A stretch of DNA of 64,000 nt, taken from positions 1-64,000 of the forward strand of contig NZ_AZES01000026.1 in NCBI RefSeq assembly GCF_001434985.1, read 5' to 3'. A program made the translations under genes and the position numbers. The notes below the pieces were generated by a model that was not told the DNA's origin, did not search any database, and saw nothing but the letters and a program-made list of their open reading frames with translations. Of the stretch, positions 27,094 to 37,928 are shown one piece after another. Numbering within the stretch: the first letter of the stretch is position 1; the number at the start of each line of letters is the position of its first letter. The DNA is from Companilactobacillus paralimentarius DSM 13238 = JCM 10415. GTDB lineage: Bacteria; Bacillota; Bacilli; Lactobacillales; Lactobacillaceae.

Positions 27094-29730
27094 TTAATAA
27101 GATTTAATAATATCTTTAGCTAATTGTAACGCATTTGTTAAACCAGCTGGATTTTTACCACCGGCTTGTGCCATATCTGGACGACCACCGCCGCCACCTT
27201 GAATCTCTTTGGAGATCTTCTTAATGATATCGCCAGCTTTAATACCTTTAGCTTGTGAATCTTTATTTACAGCTACAACTAAACTAGCCTTATTGTCACC
27301 ACTGGCACCCAAAACAAGAATATCTGACTTCTCATCATTCTTCCATTTATCAGCCAATTGTCTCAATGTAGCCATGTCAGTTGGGATGATATTAGAAATA
27401 ACTTTATAACCATTAATTTCTTCAATACTATCAAAGACTTCAGCAGACTTTTGACTTGTTAATTGAGTCTTCAAGTTTTGATTGTCACGCTTCAATTCCT
27501 TGATTTCATCGACTAATTGACTAGCACGAGCTGGAACATCTTTTAATTGATTTACTTTCATATTCTTAGCTGTCTCTTGCAAAGCTTGCAATTGATCATT
27601 TAAGTATTCAAAAGCCTCTTCGCCAGTTACAGCTTCAATTCTTCTTGTACCTGAACCAATAGCTGATTCAGAAGTAATCTTGAAGAGACCAAGTTCTGAA
27701 GTATTACGAGCATGTGTACCACCACAGAACTCAGTTGAAAAGTCGTCAATTTCAACAACACGAACGGTATCACCGTACTTTTCACTGAATAGAGCAATAG
27801 CGCCCTTCTTCTTCTTAGCTTCTTCAATAGGCAATACTTCTGTTTTAACAGGAATAGCTGCCCAAATTTTTTCATTAACAATTTTTTCAAGTTGACTAAT
27901 TTGTTCAGGTGTTAATGCTGAATTGCTGTTGAAATCAAATCGTAGATAGTCAGGTTCAACCAAAGATCCGGCTTGATGTGTTCTTGAACTAACAACATCA
28001 CGTAAGGCTTGGTCCAACAAGTGAGTAGCAGTGTGATTATGACGAACCTTTTCACGGAAGGCACCATCAATCTCCAACTTGTATTCTGCATCAGCATCAA
28101 TTTCTGACATTACATTTACTAAATGAATATTTTGTCCATTTGGTGCATGCTGAACATCAACAACCTCAGCGACTTGATTACCCTTCAAATCGTAAATATT
28201 ACCAACATCTGCAACTTGTCCACCCATTTCAGCATAGAAAGGTGTTGTATCGAAGATCAATTGTGCTTGACCTTCGGTAACATTCTTAACTTCTTTATCA
28301 TTAACAATAATGTTTTTCAAAGTACTTTGTGTTTCGTTATGATCATAACCAACGAATTCGCTAGGTGTCTTGATTTCCATCAAAGTTTCATCTTGCATAC
28401 CCATAGATTGTAAGTTACCACGAGCATCACGAGCACGTTGTTTTTGTTCTTCCATGTTTTGTTTGAAACCATCTTCGTCAACTGTTAGTCCTTCATCACT
28501 AGCATATTCACGAGTTAATTCCATAGGAAAACCGTAAGTATCATAAAGTTTGAAAGCAGAAGCACCATCAATAACTGTTTGATTCTTCTTCTTCAAATCA
28601 GCAATTTCACCGTTTAATAGAGCTAGACCAGCATCCAAAGTTTCTGAGAAACGTTTCTCTTCTTGTTGGATAGTCTTAGCAATAAAGTCTTGTTGTTGGC
28701 TAACTTCTGGATAGTAACTTTCCATGATCTTACCAACGATTGGAACCAATCTGTAAAGGAATGGTCCATTAACGCCTAGCTTCTTACCATTCAAAACAGC
28801 ACGTCTGATAAGTCTTCTGATAACATAACCACGACCTTCATTTGAAGGAAGAGCACCGTCACCAACAGCAAATGAGACAGTTCTAGCATGGTCGGCAATG
28901 ATTTTGAATGAAATATCATCCTCATCATTTACGCCGTATTTCTTGCCACTCAATTCACCAACATCTTTGATCAATGGCATGAATAGGTCTGTTTCAAAGT
29001 TAGTCTTTGTTCCTTGAATAATAGATACAAGACGTTCTAGTCCCATACCCGTATCAATGTTTTTATGTGGTTGTTCTACATATTGACCATTTGGTAAATG
29101 ATTCAATTCTGAGAAAACAATGTTCCATACTTCGAGGTAACGTTCGTTTTCGCCACCAGGATAGTTCTCAGGGTCATCTTCAGAAAGGTTATTGAACTCT
29201 TGACCACGGTCATAGAAAATCTCTGAATCAGGACCACAAGGACCTTCACCGATATCCCAGAAGTTGTCTTCATTCTTAAGAATATGATCTTGAGCAATTC
29301 CTGCTTCAGCCCAAAGTTTTTGTGTTTCAGTATCCTTAGGATAAGTTGTGATATAGAGATTATCTTTATCCATACCAATCCAATCAGGACTTGTTAAAAA
29401 TTCAAAAGCCCAAGGAATAACTTCTTTTTTGAAGTAATCACCAACTGAAAAATTACCAAGCATTTCAAAGAAAGTTTGGTGACGAGCTGTACGTCCAACA
29501 TTTTCAATATCATTAGTTCTGATACATTTTTGAGCATTGGTGATACGAGGATTTTGTGGGACAACTGTTCCATCAAAATACTTTTTCAAAGTAGCAACAC
29601 CAGAGTTGATCCATAACAAAGTTGGATCATCATGTGGAATCAATGATGCACTAGGTTCAATCATGTGACCTTTTGTTTGGAAAAAGTCTAAAAACATCCT
29701 TCTTATTTCAGCACTTGATAAGTTTTTCAT
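27094..29730 (-). CDS. alaS: Alanyl-tRNA synthetase
   Basis: An 878-residue class II synthetase. The catalytic core (about 1-240) begins MKNLSSAEIRRMFLDFF, then the tRNA-recognition region, the editing domain with HNHTATHLLDQALR and CGGTHARN (zinc site), and the C-Ala domain with the Gly-rich GGGGGRPDMAQAGG. It charges tRNA-Ala and clears misacylated Ser or Gly. ATG 29730 follows GGGGAGA; the upstream extension of the reading frame encodes the T-box terminator. Regulated by a T-box leader. Confidence 0.95.
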   Translation of the reverse strand: MKNLSSAEIRRMFLDFFQTKGHMIEPSASLIPHDDPTLLWINSGVATLKKYFDGTVVPQNPRITNAQKCIRTNDIENVGRTARHQTFFEMLGNFSVGDYFKKEVIPWAFEFLTSPDWIGMDKDNLYITTYPKDTETQKLWAEAGIAQDHILKNEDNFWDIGEGPCGPDSEIFYDRGQEFNNLSEDDPENYPGGENERYLEVWNIVFSELNHLPNGQYVEQPHKNIDTGMGLERLVSIIQGTKTNFETDLFMPLIKDVGELSGKKYGVNDEDDISFKIIADHARTVSFAVGDGALPSNEGRGYVIRRLIRRAVLNGKKLGVNGPFLYRLVPIVGKIMESYYPEVSQQQDFIAKTIQQEEKRFSETLDAGLALLNGEIADLKKKNQTVIDGASAFKLYDTYGFPMELTREYASDEGLTVDEDGFKQNMEEQKQRARDARGNLQSMGMQDETLMEIKTPSEFVGYDHNETQSTLKNIIVNDKEVKNVTEGQAQLIFDTTPFYAEMGGQVADVGNIYDLKGNQVAEVVDVQHAPNGQNIHLVNVMSEIDADAEYKLEIDGAFREKVRHNHTATHLLDQALRDVVSSRTHQAGSLVEPDYLRFDFNSNSALTPEQISQLEKIVNEKIWAAIPVKTEVLPIEEAKKKKGAIALFSEKYGDTVRVVEIDDFSTEFCGGTHARNTSELGLFKITSESAIGSGTRRIEAVTGEEAFEYLNDQLQALQETAKNMKVNQLKDVPARASQLVDEIKELKRDNQNLKTQLTSQKSAEVFDSIEEINGYKVISNIIPTDMATLRQLADKWKNDEKSDILVLGASGDNKASLVVAVNKDSQAKGIKAGDIIKKISKEIQGGGGGRPDMAQAGGKNPAGLTNALQLAKDIIKSY

Positions 29731-29739
29731 TTTATCTCC

Positions 29740-29923
29740 CCAAAAAACGAAAAATCGTTGCAAGTCCAAGGACGCCCATGCGCGGTACCACCTTGTTTGC
29801 AACGATTTCGTTAGCCTCTCAATATTTTATATACAATTTAAATTGGCAGCATCTTTACATTAAATACATAGGCCTTCACACCAACTGGCCTTCTCTGAAA
29901 GTATTTAATACAAGATATATCCA
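29740..29923 (-). promoter_or_regulatory. T-box riboswitch leader of alaS
   Basis: Read on the minus strand, the leader contains the invariant T-box AAGGTGGTACCGCG (29794-29781). A terminator hairpin made by AAATCGTTGCAA (29808-29797) and TTGCAACGATTT (29763-29752) is followed by a T-rich tract. The 5' part (about 29910-29850) can fold as Stem I (ATTAAATAC with GTATTTAAT). Uncharged tRNA-Ala should pair with the T-box and prevent termination. I could not fix the specifier codon with certainty; a GCU at 29850-29848 is one candidate. Confidence 0.9.
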
Positions 29924-29929
29924 AAGAAA

Positions 29930-29958
29930 ATATTAACCACCAACTGAAAAATTGTCAA
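29930..29958 (-). promoter_or_regulatory. alaS promoter
   Basis: On the minus strand TTGACA (29958-29953) and TAATAT (29935-29930) are 17 bp apart, giving a start about 200 nt upstream of alaS, just ahead of the T-box Stem I. Confidence 0.75.
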
Positions 29959-29966
29959 TATTAAAA

Positions 29967-31313
29967 CTAACTATTATTTTTACGTCTTGCATCTCTTTGC
30001 TTACGTCTCTCTTGTCTGATCTCAATTTTACGTTGTTGACGACGCTCATCTGAGATAGCTTGCTTGATCTTTTTCTTATATCCTGGTTTCTTCTTAGTCT
30101 TCTGTTTCTTAACGAAACCAACTAACTTAGTATCAAGTTTTTCTTGAGTTGCCTTACGGCTTTGACGACGATCACGTTCTTTAACGTCAACGATCTCACC
30201 ATTCTTAATGTCCTTAGGTTCAAACTTGATACCCATATGTTCAATCTCATCAACCTTGTGATCTTCACCTGGTTCGTACAAAGTAATGGCAATACCAGAC
30301 ATCCCATTACGACCAGTTCTACCAACACGGTGAATAAAGAAGTCTAGATCATCAGGAATTTCAGCATTGATAACATGAGATACACCACTAATGTCAATAC
30401 CACGTGCAGCCAAATCAGTAGCTACAACAAATTGATACTCCATGTTTTCAATCTGCTTCATAGTTCTCTTACGTTCTCTAGGTGTTAAACCACCATGAAT
30501 ACGAGCTGTTTTCAAACCCTTATTACGCAAGTAATGATAAATTTCATCTACAGTCTTCTTAGTATTAGCGAATACCAAAACCATATATGGTTCACCAATT
30601 GTCATAAGTCGATAAATAATCTCTTTCTTATCACGACCATGAGTGAACATTAGCCAGTTATCAACATTCTTAGGAATAATGCTACTATTCTTAATTTCAA
30701 CTCGTTTGGGACCATGCATGTATTTGTCCAAAAATGGTTCCAATTTTTGTGGAATTGTAGCTGAGAAGACCATCATTTCACGATCTTCTGGTAATTTATT
30801 AGTAATTTGATCAACATCATTCAAGAAGCCCATGTCTAAAGTCATATCGGCTTCATCGACAACATATCTTTGAACATTATCAACATGTAAGTCGTTTTCA
30901 CGAATTAAATCCCAAAGTCTTCCGGGAGTACCGATAGCAATTTGTGGTTGATGTGCTTCTAGCTTTCTCTTTTGACGATCACGGTCAGCTCCACCAACAA
31001 AAATGAAAGCATTATATTCTTCAGGATAATTCTTCAAAATATTCTGTGTATCTTCGTATATTTGGTAAGCTAACTCTCTACTTGGGGTAGCAATCAACAA
31101 TTGAACCTCTTGGTCCTTTGTCAAAGCATTCATCGATGGCAACAAGAAAGCATGCGTCTTACCTGAACCTGTTTCAGATTGAACAATAATATCTTTTTTC
31201 TTATTGACCAATGAGATTACAGCCTCTTGAACCTTTGTTGGTTCATCGAAATGTATTTCTTTTAATGATTTATTGATAGCATCATTAAAGTTGTATTGTG
31301 AAAATTTAGTCAT
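29967..31313 (-). CDS. DEAD-box RNA helicase (CshB-like)
   Basis: A 448-residue ATP-dependent RNA helicase. Q-motif region YNFNDAINKSLKEIHFDEPTKVQ, Walker A SETGSGKT, DEAD (YVVDEADMTLDMG), SAT (VFSATIP), and HRVGRTGR in the second RecA domain. The last 80 or so residues are highly basic (KKQKTKKKPGYKKKIKQ, RRQQRKIEIRQERRKQRD), typical of CshB-type cold-shock and RNA-decay helicases. It abuts the nrnA stop in one operon. Confidence 0.9.
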   Translation of the reverse strand: MTKFSQYNFNDAINKSLKEIHFDEPTKVQEAVISLVNKKKDIIVQSETGSGKTHAFLLPSMNALTKDQEVQLLIATPSRELAYQIYEDTQNILKNYPEEYNAFIFVGGADRDRQKRKLEAHQPQIAIGTPGRLWDLIRENDLHVDNVQRYVVDEADMTLDMGFLNDVDQITNKLPEDREMMVFSATIPQKLEPFLDKYMHGPKRVEIKNSSIIPKNVDNWLMFTHGRDKKEIIYRLMTIGEPYMVLVFANTKKTVDEIYHYLRNKGLKTARIHGGLTPRERKRTMKQIENMEYQFVVATDLAARGIDISGVSHVINAEIPDDLDFFIHRVGRTGRNGMSGIAITLYEPGEDHKVDEIEHMGIKFEPKDIKNGEIVDVKERDRRQSRKATQEKLDTKLVGFVKKQKTKKKPGYKKKIKQAISDERRQQRKIEIRQERRKQRDARRKNNS

Positions 31314-32270
31314 CTATTCACCCTTCTGATTAAAATCAGTCACTATTTTTATTAGTTCCTTAAACATTTGTTTAACTTCATCAAGATCCTTAGCTGTAGC
31401 ACCACTAGCTAATGGATGTCCACCACCATCATGTCTTTTAGCCAATTCGTTGATAACTGGTCCTTGAGAACGCAAATGCATTCTAAATGTACCATCATCC
31501 TTTTGGACGGCCTCCATCCATGAACAAACTTCTTTTAGTCGACCTGGTGTAGAAACTACTGAGTTTGCTTCTTCTTGGTTAAGATTTAACTTCTTCATTA
31601 AATCATCATCAATAATAGCTAGAGCAGCTCCTGAATCATCGATTTGCAAAATATCATAAATGAAGCCTTGTAACTTAGCTTGTTTCAAGCTAACTTCATT
31701 CATCTTATTGTTAATACCAGCAGTATCAACACCTAGCGCAATAAACTTTCCGGCAACTTGCATTGTATGTTCAGTCGTTGCTGGATAAAGGAATCTCCCT
31801 GTATCGCCAACAATACCAGCATACAAATAATAAGCAACTTTCTTTGTCAATTGTAGTTCATCACTGCTATCAATCAAATCAGCTATGATTTCTGAACAAG
31901 AACTGGCATCAGTATTAACAAATAATTGGTCACCGTATGGTTCATCGTTAGGATGATGATCGATTTTTACTAAAAATGCTCCATCATTATAACGTTGATC
32001 GTCAATACGAGGTTCATTAGCGGTATCAACAACAATTACTAAAGCACCTTGATAATCTTCAGCAGATACTTTTTGAGCAGTTGATAACCACTTCAAGCCT
32101 TCGGTATCATTTCCGCCAATTAAAACTTTTTTATCAGGATAAGCCTGACGAATGACGGTTGCTAAGCCAGCTTGGGATCCCAATGCATCAGGATCTGGAT
32201 TTTGATGACGTAGAATGATAATTCTATCATATTTTTTTATTGTTGCAATTATTTCAGCAAAGCTATTCAT
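31314..32270 (-). CDS. nrnA: DHH-family oligoribonuclease / pAp phosphatase (NrnA)
   Basis: A 318-residue DHH/DHHA1 phosphoesterase. HQNPDPDALGSQ, VVDTAN and KIDHHPND (the DHH motif) bind metals; the DHHA1 domain ends with RHDGGGHPLASGAT. NrnA degrades 2-5 nt RNAs and dephosphorylates pAp. It overlaps the dinB end by 8 nt, with AAGGGGG as ribosome site. Confidence 0.9.
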   Translation of the reverse strand: MNSFAEIIATIKKYDRIIILRHQNPDPDALGSQAGLATVIRQAYPDKKVLIGGNDTEGLKWLSTAQKVSAEDYQGALVIVVDTANEPRIDDQRYNDGAFLVKIDHHPNDEPYGDQLFVNTDASSCSEIIADLIDSSDELQLTKKVAYYLYAGIVGDTGRFLYPATTEHTMQVAGKFIALGVDTAGINNKMNEVSLKQAKLQGFIYDILQIDDSGAALAIIDDDLMKKLNLNQEEANSVVSTPGRLKEVCSWMEAVQKDDGTFRMHLRSQGPVINELAKRHDGGGHPLASGATAKDLDEVKQMFKELIKIVTDFNQKGE

Positions 32271-33396
32271 TATAATTGTCCCCCTTATAAGACAAATTCA
32301 AAGAAACTTCTTCATATGACAATGGATCTAAATTAGTAACTGTGATCCCTAATAGTCGAATCTTTTGGTCTGTTACCCTTAATTTATCATAAATATCCTT
32401 GGCAACACGATAAATTTCGGTTTTTGTTTGGACATAATCTTGAAAACTCATCCGTTTGGTAATCGTTTCAAAATCTGAATTACGTAATTTAAGAACGACA
32501 GTCTTGCCGTGTTGACGTTGCTTTTTTAAATCTTTACTGACTAGATCAGCTAAAAAATCTAATTCCTGAAGTATTTGTTCATCTGTAACTAAATTACGAT
32601 TATAAGTTCTCTCACGACCAATTGATTTCCGAATTCGATGTCCATTCACTAATGAATCATCGATTCCATGAACTCGTTTATATATGATATACCCCATTTT
32701 ACCAAAATTCTTCAAGAAGATGTCTTGATCTAACTTTTGTAGATCACCACCTGTGTAAATGCCCATATCATGCATTTTTTGCTGCATGGCTTTACCGATA
32801 CCATTGAATTTTTCAATTGGAATTGGTCTCAAGAAATCTTCAGCATATTTGCCAAGAATAATCGTTCTACCAAATGGTTTTCGATAATCTGATGCCATTT
32901 TGGCCAAAAATTTATTATAAGAAATTCCTACTGAACAGGTCAACCTAGTTTCTTTAACAATCCTTTGCTGAATATAATTAGCAATTTTTATCGTATTTGT
33001 CTCATGTAATTTATTCTGTGTGACATCAAGATACGCTTCATCCAAAGCTACTGTTTGATAATTATCCGTTACCTCATGAAAAATATCATGAATTTGATCT
33101 GAAACCTGACGATACAATTCAAAATGTGGCGGTGTGATAACTAACTTTGCTCGGGGAATTAAGTCAACCGCTTCTTGAGCTGGCATGGCCGAATGAGCAC
33201 CATATTTTCGAGCATTATAATTTGCCGTAGTCACAACTCCATGATGATTATGTTTTCGCGGATCTTGAGCCACAATTAAGCACTTTTTCTTATATTCAGG
33301 ATGTTCTCTTTCTTCCACAGAAGCGAAAAAAGCATCCATGTCGACATGGATGACTTTTCGATTTTCTTCAATTTTAATTGGTATTTTTAAAAAGAT
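32263..33396 (-). CDS. dinB: DNA polymerase IV (Y-family), apparent ATC start
   Basis: Y-family translesion polymerase. The first ATG (33339) falls at VDMDAFFASVE, just after the catalytic Asp (E. coli DinB Asp8), so starting there would give an inactive enzyme. The frame is open upstream to a TAA at 33402-33400 with no ATG, GTG or TTG. An ATC at 33396 lies 9 nt after AGGAG (33410-33406), the only good ribosome site, giving 377 residues. Other catalytic residues are intact (VALDEAYLDVT). The C-terminal beta-clamp motif is weak (EVSLNL). Either a rare AUC start or a sequence error. Confidence 0.82.
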   Translation of the reverse strand: MFLKIPIKIEENRKVIHVDMDAFFASVEEREHPEYKKKCLIVAQDPRKHNHHGVVTTANYNARKYGAHSAMPAQEAVDLIPRAKLVITPPHFELYRQVSDQIHDIFHEVTDNYQTVALDEAYLDVTQNKLHETNTIKIANYIQQRIVKETRLTCSVGISYNKFLAKMASDYRKPFGRTIILGKYAEDFLRPIPIEKFNGIGKAMQQKMHDMGIYTGGDLQKLDQDIFLKNFGKMGYIIYKRVHGIDDSLVNGHRIRKSIGRERTYNRNLVTDEQILQELDFLADLVSKDLKKQRQHGKTVVLKLRNSDFETITKRMSFQDYVQTKTEIYRVAKDIYDKLRVTDQKIRLLGITVTNLDPLSYEEVSLNLSYKGDNYNE

Positions 33397-33410
33397 GGCT
33401 TAACACTCCT

Positions 33411-34853
33411 CTAGTCATCCCAAACCCATGAGTTGCCATTACGTTCCAATAACATTTCAGCTGCATCGGGACCCATTGAACCACTCAAATAGTTTGGAAA
33501 ATCAGGTGTTTGTTCATCCCAACGATTTCTGATCGTATCAATATACTTCCAGGTACTTCTCAATTCATCCCAAAGTGTGAAATGAACACGATTACCAGAA
33601 AGAATATCAATGATCAAACTCTCATAAGCTTCACGAGCTTTGTCGAATTCAGCTTCTTCTGGGAAGGAAATAAAGTCCTGACCTGATTCCTTATAATCGA
33701 TTCCATTGATTAAAATACTATTACCATTAACTCTCTCAATCAATAAAGTAACAACAGTATTAGGCTTGATACCTACTTCATCAACTTTATCATTGAAAAC
33801 AATATCGATTCTTGATGATTTCTCAGGCATACGTTTACCAGAACGAACGTAGAATGGCACACCACTCCAACGTTTTGTATCGAATTGAATATTGCCCGCA
33901 ACAAAGGTTTCAATATTAGAATCTTCAGCTACGTTATCCTCTTGACGATAAGCCTTTTTATCACCTAGTTTGTCGGTATCATATTGTCCACGTACAAAGT
34001 CAGTATCAACCCCTTCTGGAGTCAATTTCTTAAGACTGCTAAAGAGGTCAGTCTTATTCTTATGAATAATTTTAGCATCCGTAGCTTCAGGATCATCACT
34101 GGCAACAGCACCAATAATTTGCATAATATGATTCTGTACCATATCACGTAATACACCGGCTGTTTCGTAGTAACCACCACGATCTTCAACACCAAGAGAT
34201 TCGGCAAGCGTGATTTGAATATTTGAAACATATTTGTTATTCATTGCTGCTTCAAGCTTAGGATTATTGGCACGAATGTGGGGAATATCTTGAATCATTT
34301 CCTTGCCTAAGTAATGATCAATACGGTAAATATCATCCTCTGGAAAGGCTTTAGAAATATTACCGTTTAATTCGCAGGCAGAATCTAAATCACGACCAAA
34401 TGGTTTCTCAATTACTAAACGATTATAACCGTCTGTTGTCTTCAAACCTTCGGAATTAATGTGCTCAGCAACTGTACCGAAAAATCTAGGAGCAATTGCC
34501 ATGTAGTAAACACGATTATGACCAGCTTCAAATTGATCATCTAACTTAGCAGCTAAATTCTTCAAAGCAATATAATGTTCTGAATCATTAACGTCATGTG
34601 ATTGGTAGAAGAAGTGCTTAGCAAACCCCTTCATGATATCCTCACTATCATCAAAGTAATCTTTCAAAGAAGTGATAACAGTTTCACGAAAGTAGTCATC
34701 ACTCCATGGACGACGAGCAGTACCAATGACGGCAAAATGATCTTTTAAAATCCCCGATTTATAAAGACGGAACAAAGATGGATATAGTTTCCGATGTGCT
34801 AAATCACCAGAACCCCCAAAAATAATAAAAATTGCTGATTTTTCTGTAACCAT
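33411..34853 (-). CDS. zwf: Glucose-6-phosphate 1-dehydrogenase
   Basis: A 480-residue NADP-dependent enzyme at the entry to the oxidative pentose phosphate or phosphoketolase route. FGGSGDLAHRK is the nucleotide motif, RIDHYLGKE (with the catalytic His pair region) the active site, and WSGVPFYVRSGKRM a family block. ATG follows AAAGGAG. Heads the zwf-dinB-nrnA-helicase operon; a hairpin-like inverted repeat (CATGT/ACATG) lies in its short leader. Confidence 0.95.
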   Translation of the reverse strand: MVTEKSAIFIIFGGSGDLAHRKLYPSLFRLYKSGILKDHFAVIGTARRPWSDDYFRETVITSLKDYFDDSEDIMKGFAKHFFYQSHDVNDSEHYIALKNLAAKLDDQFEAGHNRVYYMAIAPRFFGTVAEHINSEGLKTTDGYNRLVIEKPFGRDLDSACELNGNISKAFPEDDIYRIDHYLGKEMIQDIPHIRANNPKLEAAMNNKYVSNIQITLAESLGVEDRGGYYETAGVLRDMVQNHIMQIIGAVASDDPEATDAKIIHKNKTDLFSSLKKLTPEGVDTDFVRGQYDTDKLGDKKAYRQEDNVAEDSNIETFVAGNIQFDTKRWSGVPFYVRSGKRMPEKSSRIDIVFNDKVDEVGIKPNTVVTLLIERVNGNSILINGIDYKESGQDFISFPEEAEFDKAREAYESLIIDILSGNRVHFTLWDELRSTWKYIDTIRNRWDEQTPDFPNYLSGSMGPDAAEMLLERNGNSWVWDD

Positions 34854-35042
34854 TTTTAAACTCCTTTGAATGCATCATGTAGTTATATTTTACAACATGA
34901 ATTATTAAACATCTTGATTTATGACTTATTATTTTTTAAATAATTTACTAACTATACCTTATCTAACGGCATTATTTATTTAACACTTTAAATAATAACC
35001 CCTAGAGTGTACTTTAACGCAAATCATATGCTAAAAAGAGCG

Positions 35043-35084
35043 TAAAAAAATAATCCTCCGTTTAACGGTTGGATTATTTTTTAA
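35043..35084 (-). terminator. Terminator after yajC
   Basis: AAATAATCC and GGATTATTT flank a central CCGTTTAACGG stem; a T-run follows on the minus strand. The rest of the 34854-35096 gap holds the zwf promoter region and no gene. Confidence 0.85.
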
Positions 35085-35096
35085 TTAATTAAAGAA

Positions 35097-35579
35097 TTAC
35101 TTTGTTTCTTCTTTAGAATCAGCAGGCTTTGTATCTTCTACCTTTTCTGTTGCTTCTTTTGTTCCTGTTTCGTCTGACTTAGTGTCATCTGAAACTTCTG
35201 CCTTAACATCTTCTTTAGCAGCATCGTTCTTAACTTCATTGTTGTCTTCAGCAGCCTTATCAGCAGCTGGCTTTGTAGCACCAGCAGCGACTGGAGTTGT
35301 ACGACGAATGAAATTCAAATCAAATGTTAGATAAATTCCATCACAATCAACAACAACTTCTTTGTTATCACGATCGATTGAAGCAACAACACCTTTAATA
35401 CCGCCAAGTGTAACAACTTTGTCACCCTTTGACATCTCTTTAAGCATTTCTTGACGCTTTTGTTGTTGTTTCTTTTGTGGACGAATGGAGATAAAGTACA
35501 TACCAACAAACATAATAACAACAAAGATCAAAAGACCCATTGAGCCACCAGCACCAGCGCCGGCACCTAACGTAAGCAT
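35097..35579 (-). CDS. yajC: Preprotein translocase subunit YajC
   Basis: About 160 residues. One membrane helix (GLLIFVVIMFVGMYFISIRP) followed by QKKQQQKRQEMLKEMSKGDKVVTLGGIKGVVASID, the YajC core. After about residue 90 there is an unusual 70-residue tail rich in Asp, Glu, Lys and Ala, so the protein is longer than the usual 90-110 residues. Start ATG 35579 chosen; a TTG two codons earlier is also possible, and the GTG at 35594 overlaps AGGTGG. Downstream of tgt as in most bacteria. Confidence 0.88.
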   Translation of the reverse strand: MLTLGAGAGAGGSMGLLIFVVIMFVGMYFISIRPQKKQQQKRQEMLKEMSKGDKVVTLGGIKGVVASIDRDNKEVVVDCDGIYLTFDLNFIRRTTPVAAGATKPAADKAAEDNNEVKNDAAKEDVKAEVSDDTKSDETGTKEATEKVEDTKPADSKEETK

Positions 35580-35675
35580 ATTCAAATTTTCCACCTCTTA
35601 ATAATTTACATACTTATAGGTTACCAAAAATATAACCTTGTTTCCAGACTAGAAGACTTTTCTTATCAAAATCTT

Positions 35676-36827
<1,152 letters not shown>

Positions 36828-37862
36828 CTACTTAATGAACATTGCATCCCCAAAACTAAAGAAGCGATATTTCTCTTCTACAGCGTGTTGGTATGCGTTC
36901 AAAATATTTTCTCTTCCGGTAAATGCTGCAACTAACATGACTAAAGTTGATTTTGGCAAATGGAAGTTAGTGATGAACTCATCAACAACTTTCCACTCGT
37001 AACCTGGCTTAATAAAAATATCAGTCCAACCACTGTCAGCTTTGATCTCACCATTAAATTTAGTTCCGATTGTTTCCAAAGTTCTAATTGAAGTTGTTCC
37101 AGTCGCAACAATCTTACCACCATTCTTCTTCACTTCATTTAAGGTCTTAGCGGAATCTTCATCCAAACGATAGAATTCAGAATGCATCACATGCTTACTA
37201 ATATCTGATTCAGTCACTGGTCTGAAAGTTCCCAAACCTACATGCAAAGTAATATAAACTAACTTAACACCTTTATCCTCAACCTTTTTCAACAGATCTT
37301 TGGTCCAATGAAGTCCTGCTGTTGGAGCAGCGGCTGAACCATTTTCCTTAGCATAAACTGTTTGATAGCGATCAGGATCATCTAATTTTTCCTTGATATA
37401 AGGAGGTAAAGGCATTTCACCCAATTGTTCTAGGATCTCCATAAAGATACCTTGATAGTGGAATTCAATAATCTTACCACCATGTTCGAGGTCCTCAAGT
37501 ACTTCTGCCTCAAGTTGTCCGTCACCGAATTCAACCTTTGTTCCTACCTTGGCACGTCGAGCAGGTTTCATTAAGACTTCCCACTTATCGCCCTCAATAT
37601 TATTTAAAAGTAATACTTCCTCATGTCCATCGGTATCTTCCTTAGTACCGTATAAACGTGCTGGTAAAACACGAGAATTGTTCATTACCAAAGCATCACC
37701 GGGATTCAAATAATCAAGAATATCATAAAAATGCTTGTCTTGATATTCTCCTGTTTCATGATCCAAGACTAATAATCTTGATTGATCACGATTTTTAATT
37801 GGTGTTTGCGCAATAAGTTCTTCCGGCAAATCATAATCAAAATCTTCTGTTGTTAGTGTCAT
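36828..37862 (-). CDS. queA: S-adenosylmethionine:tRNA ribosyltransferase-isomerase
   Basis: A 344-residue enzyme that builds epoxyqueuosine on tRNA after Tgt. Family blocks visible: [17 protein letters not shown]-type [31 protein letters not shown], and [14 protein letters not shown] 37862 follows AAAGGAGA. It sits between ruvB and tgt in the repair/queuosine run. Confidence 0.95.
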   Translation of the reverse strand: MTLTTEDFDYDLPEELIAQTPIKNRDQSRLLVLDHETGEYQDKHFYDILDYLNPGDALVMNNSRVLPARLYGTKEDTDGHEEVLLLNNIEGDKWEVLMKPARRAKVGTKVEFGDGQLEAEVLEDLEHGGKIIEFHYQGIFMEILEQLGEMPLPPYIKEKLDDPDRYQTVYAKENGSAAAPTAGLHWTKDLLKKVEDKGVKLVYITLHVGLGTFRPVTESDISKHVMHSEFYRLDEDSAKTLNEVKKNGGKIVATGTTSIRTLETIGTKFNGEIKADSGWTDIFIKPGYEWKVVDEFITNFHLPKSTLVMLVAAFTGRENILNAYQHAVEEKYRFFSFGDAMFIK

Positions 37863-37928
37863 TGTAAACTCTCCTTTTAATCGTGGAATAATTTTTTTCT
37901 TGAGATACACCAAAACGAGTAAATCACT

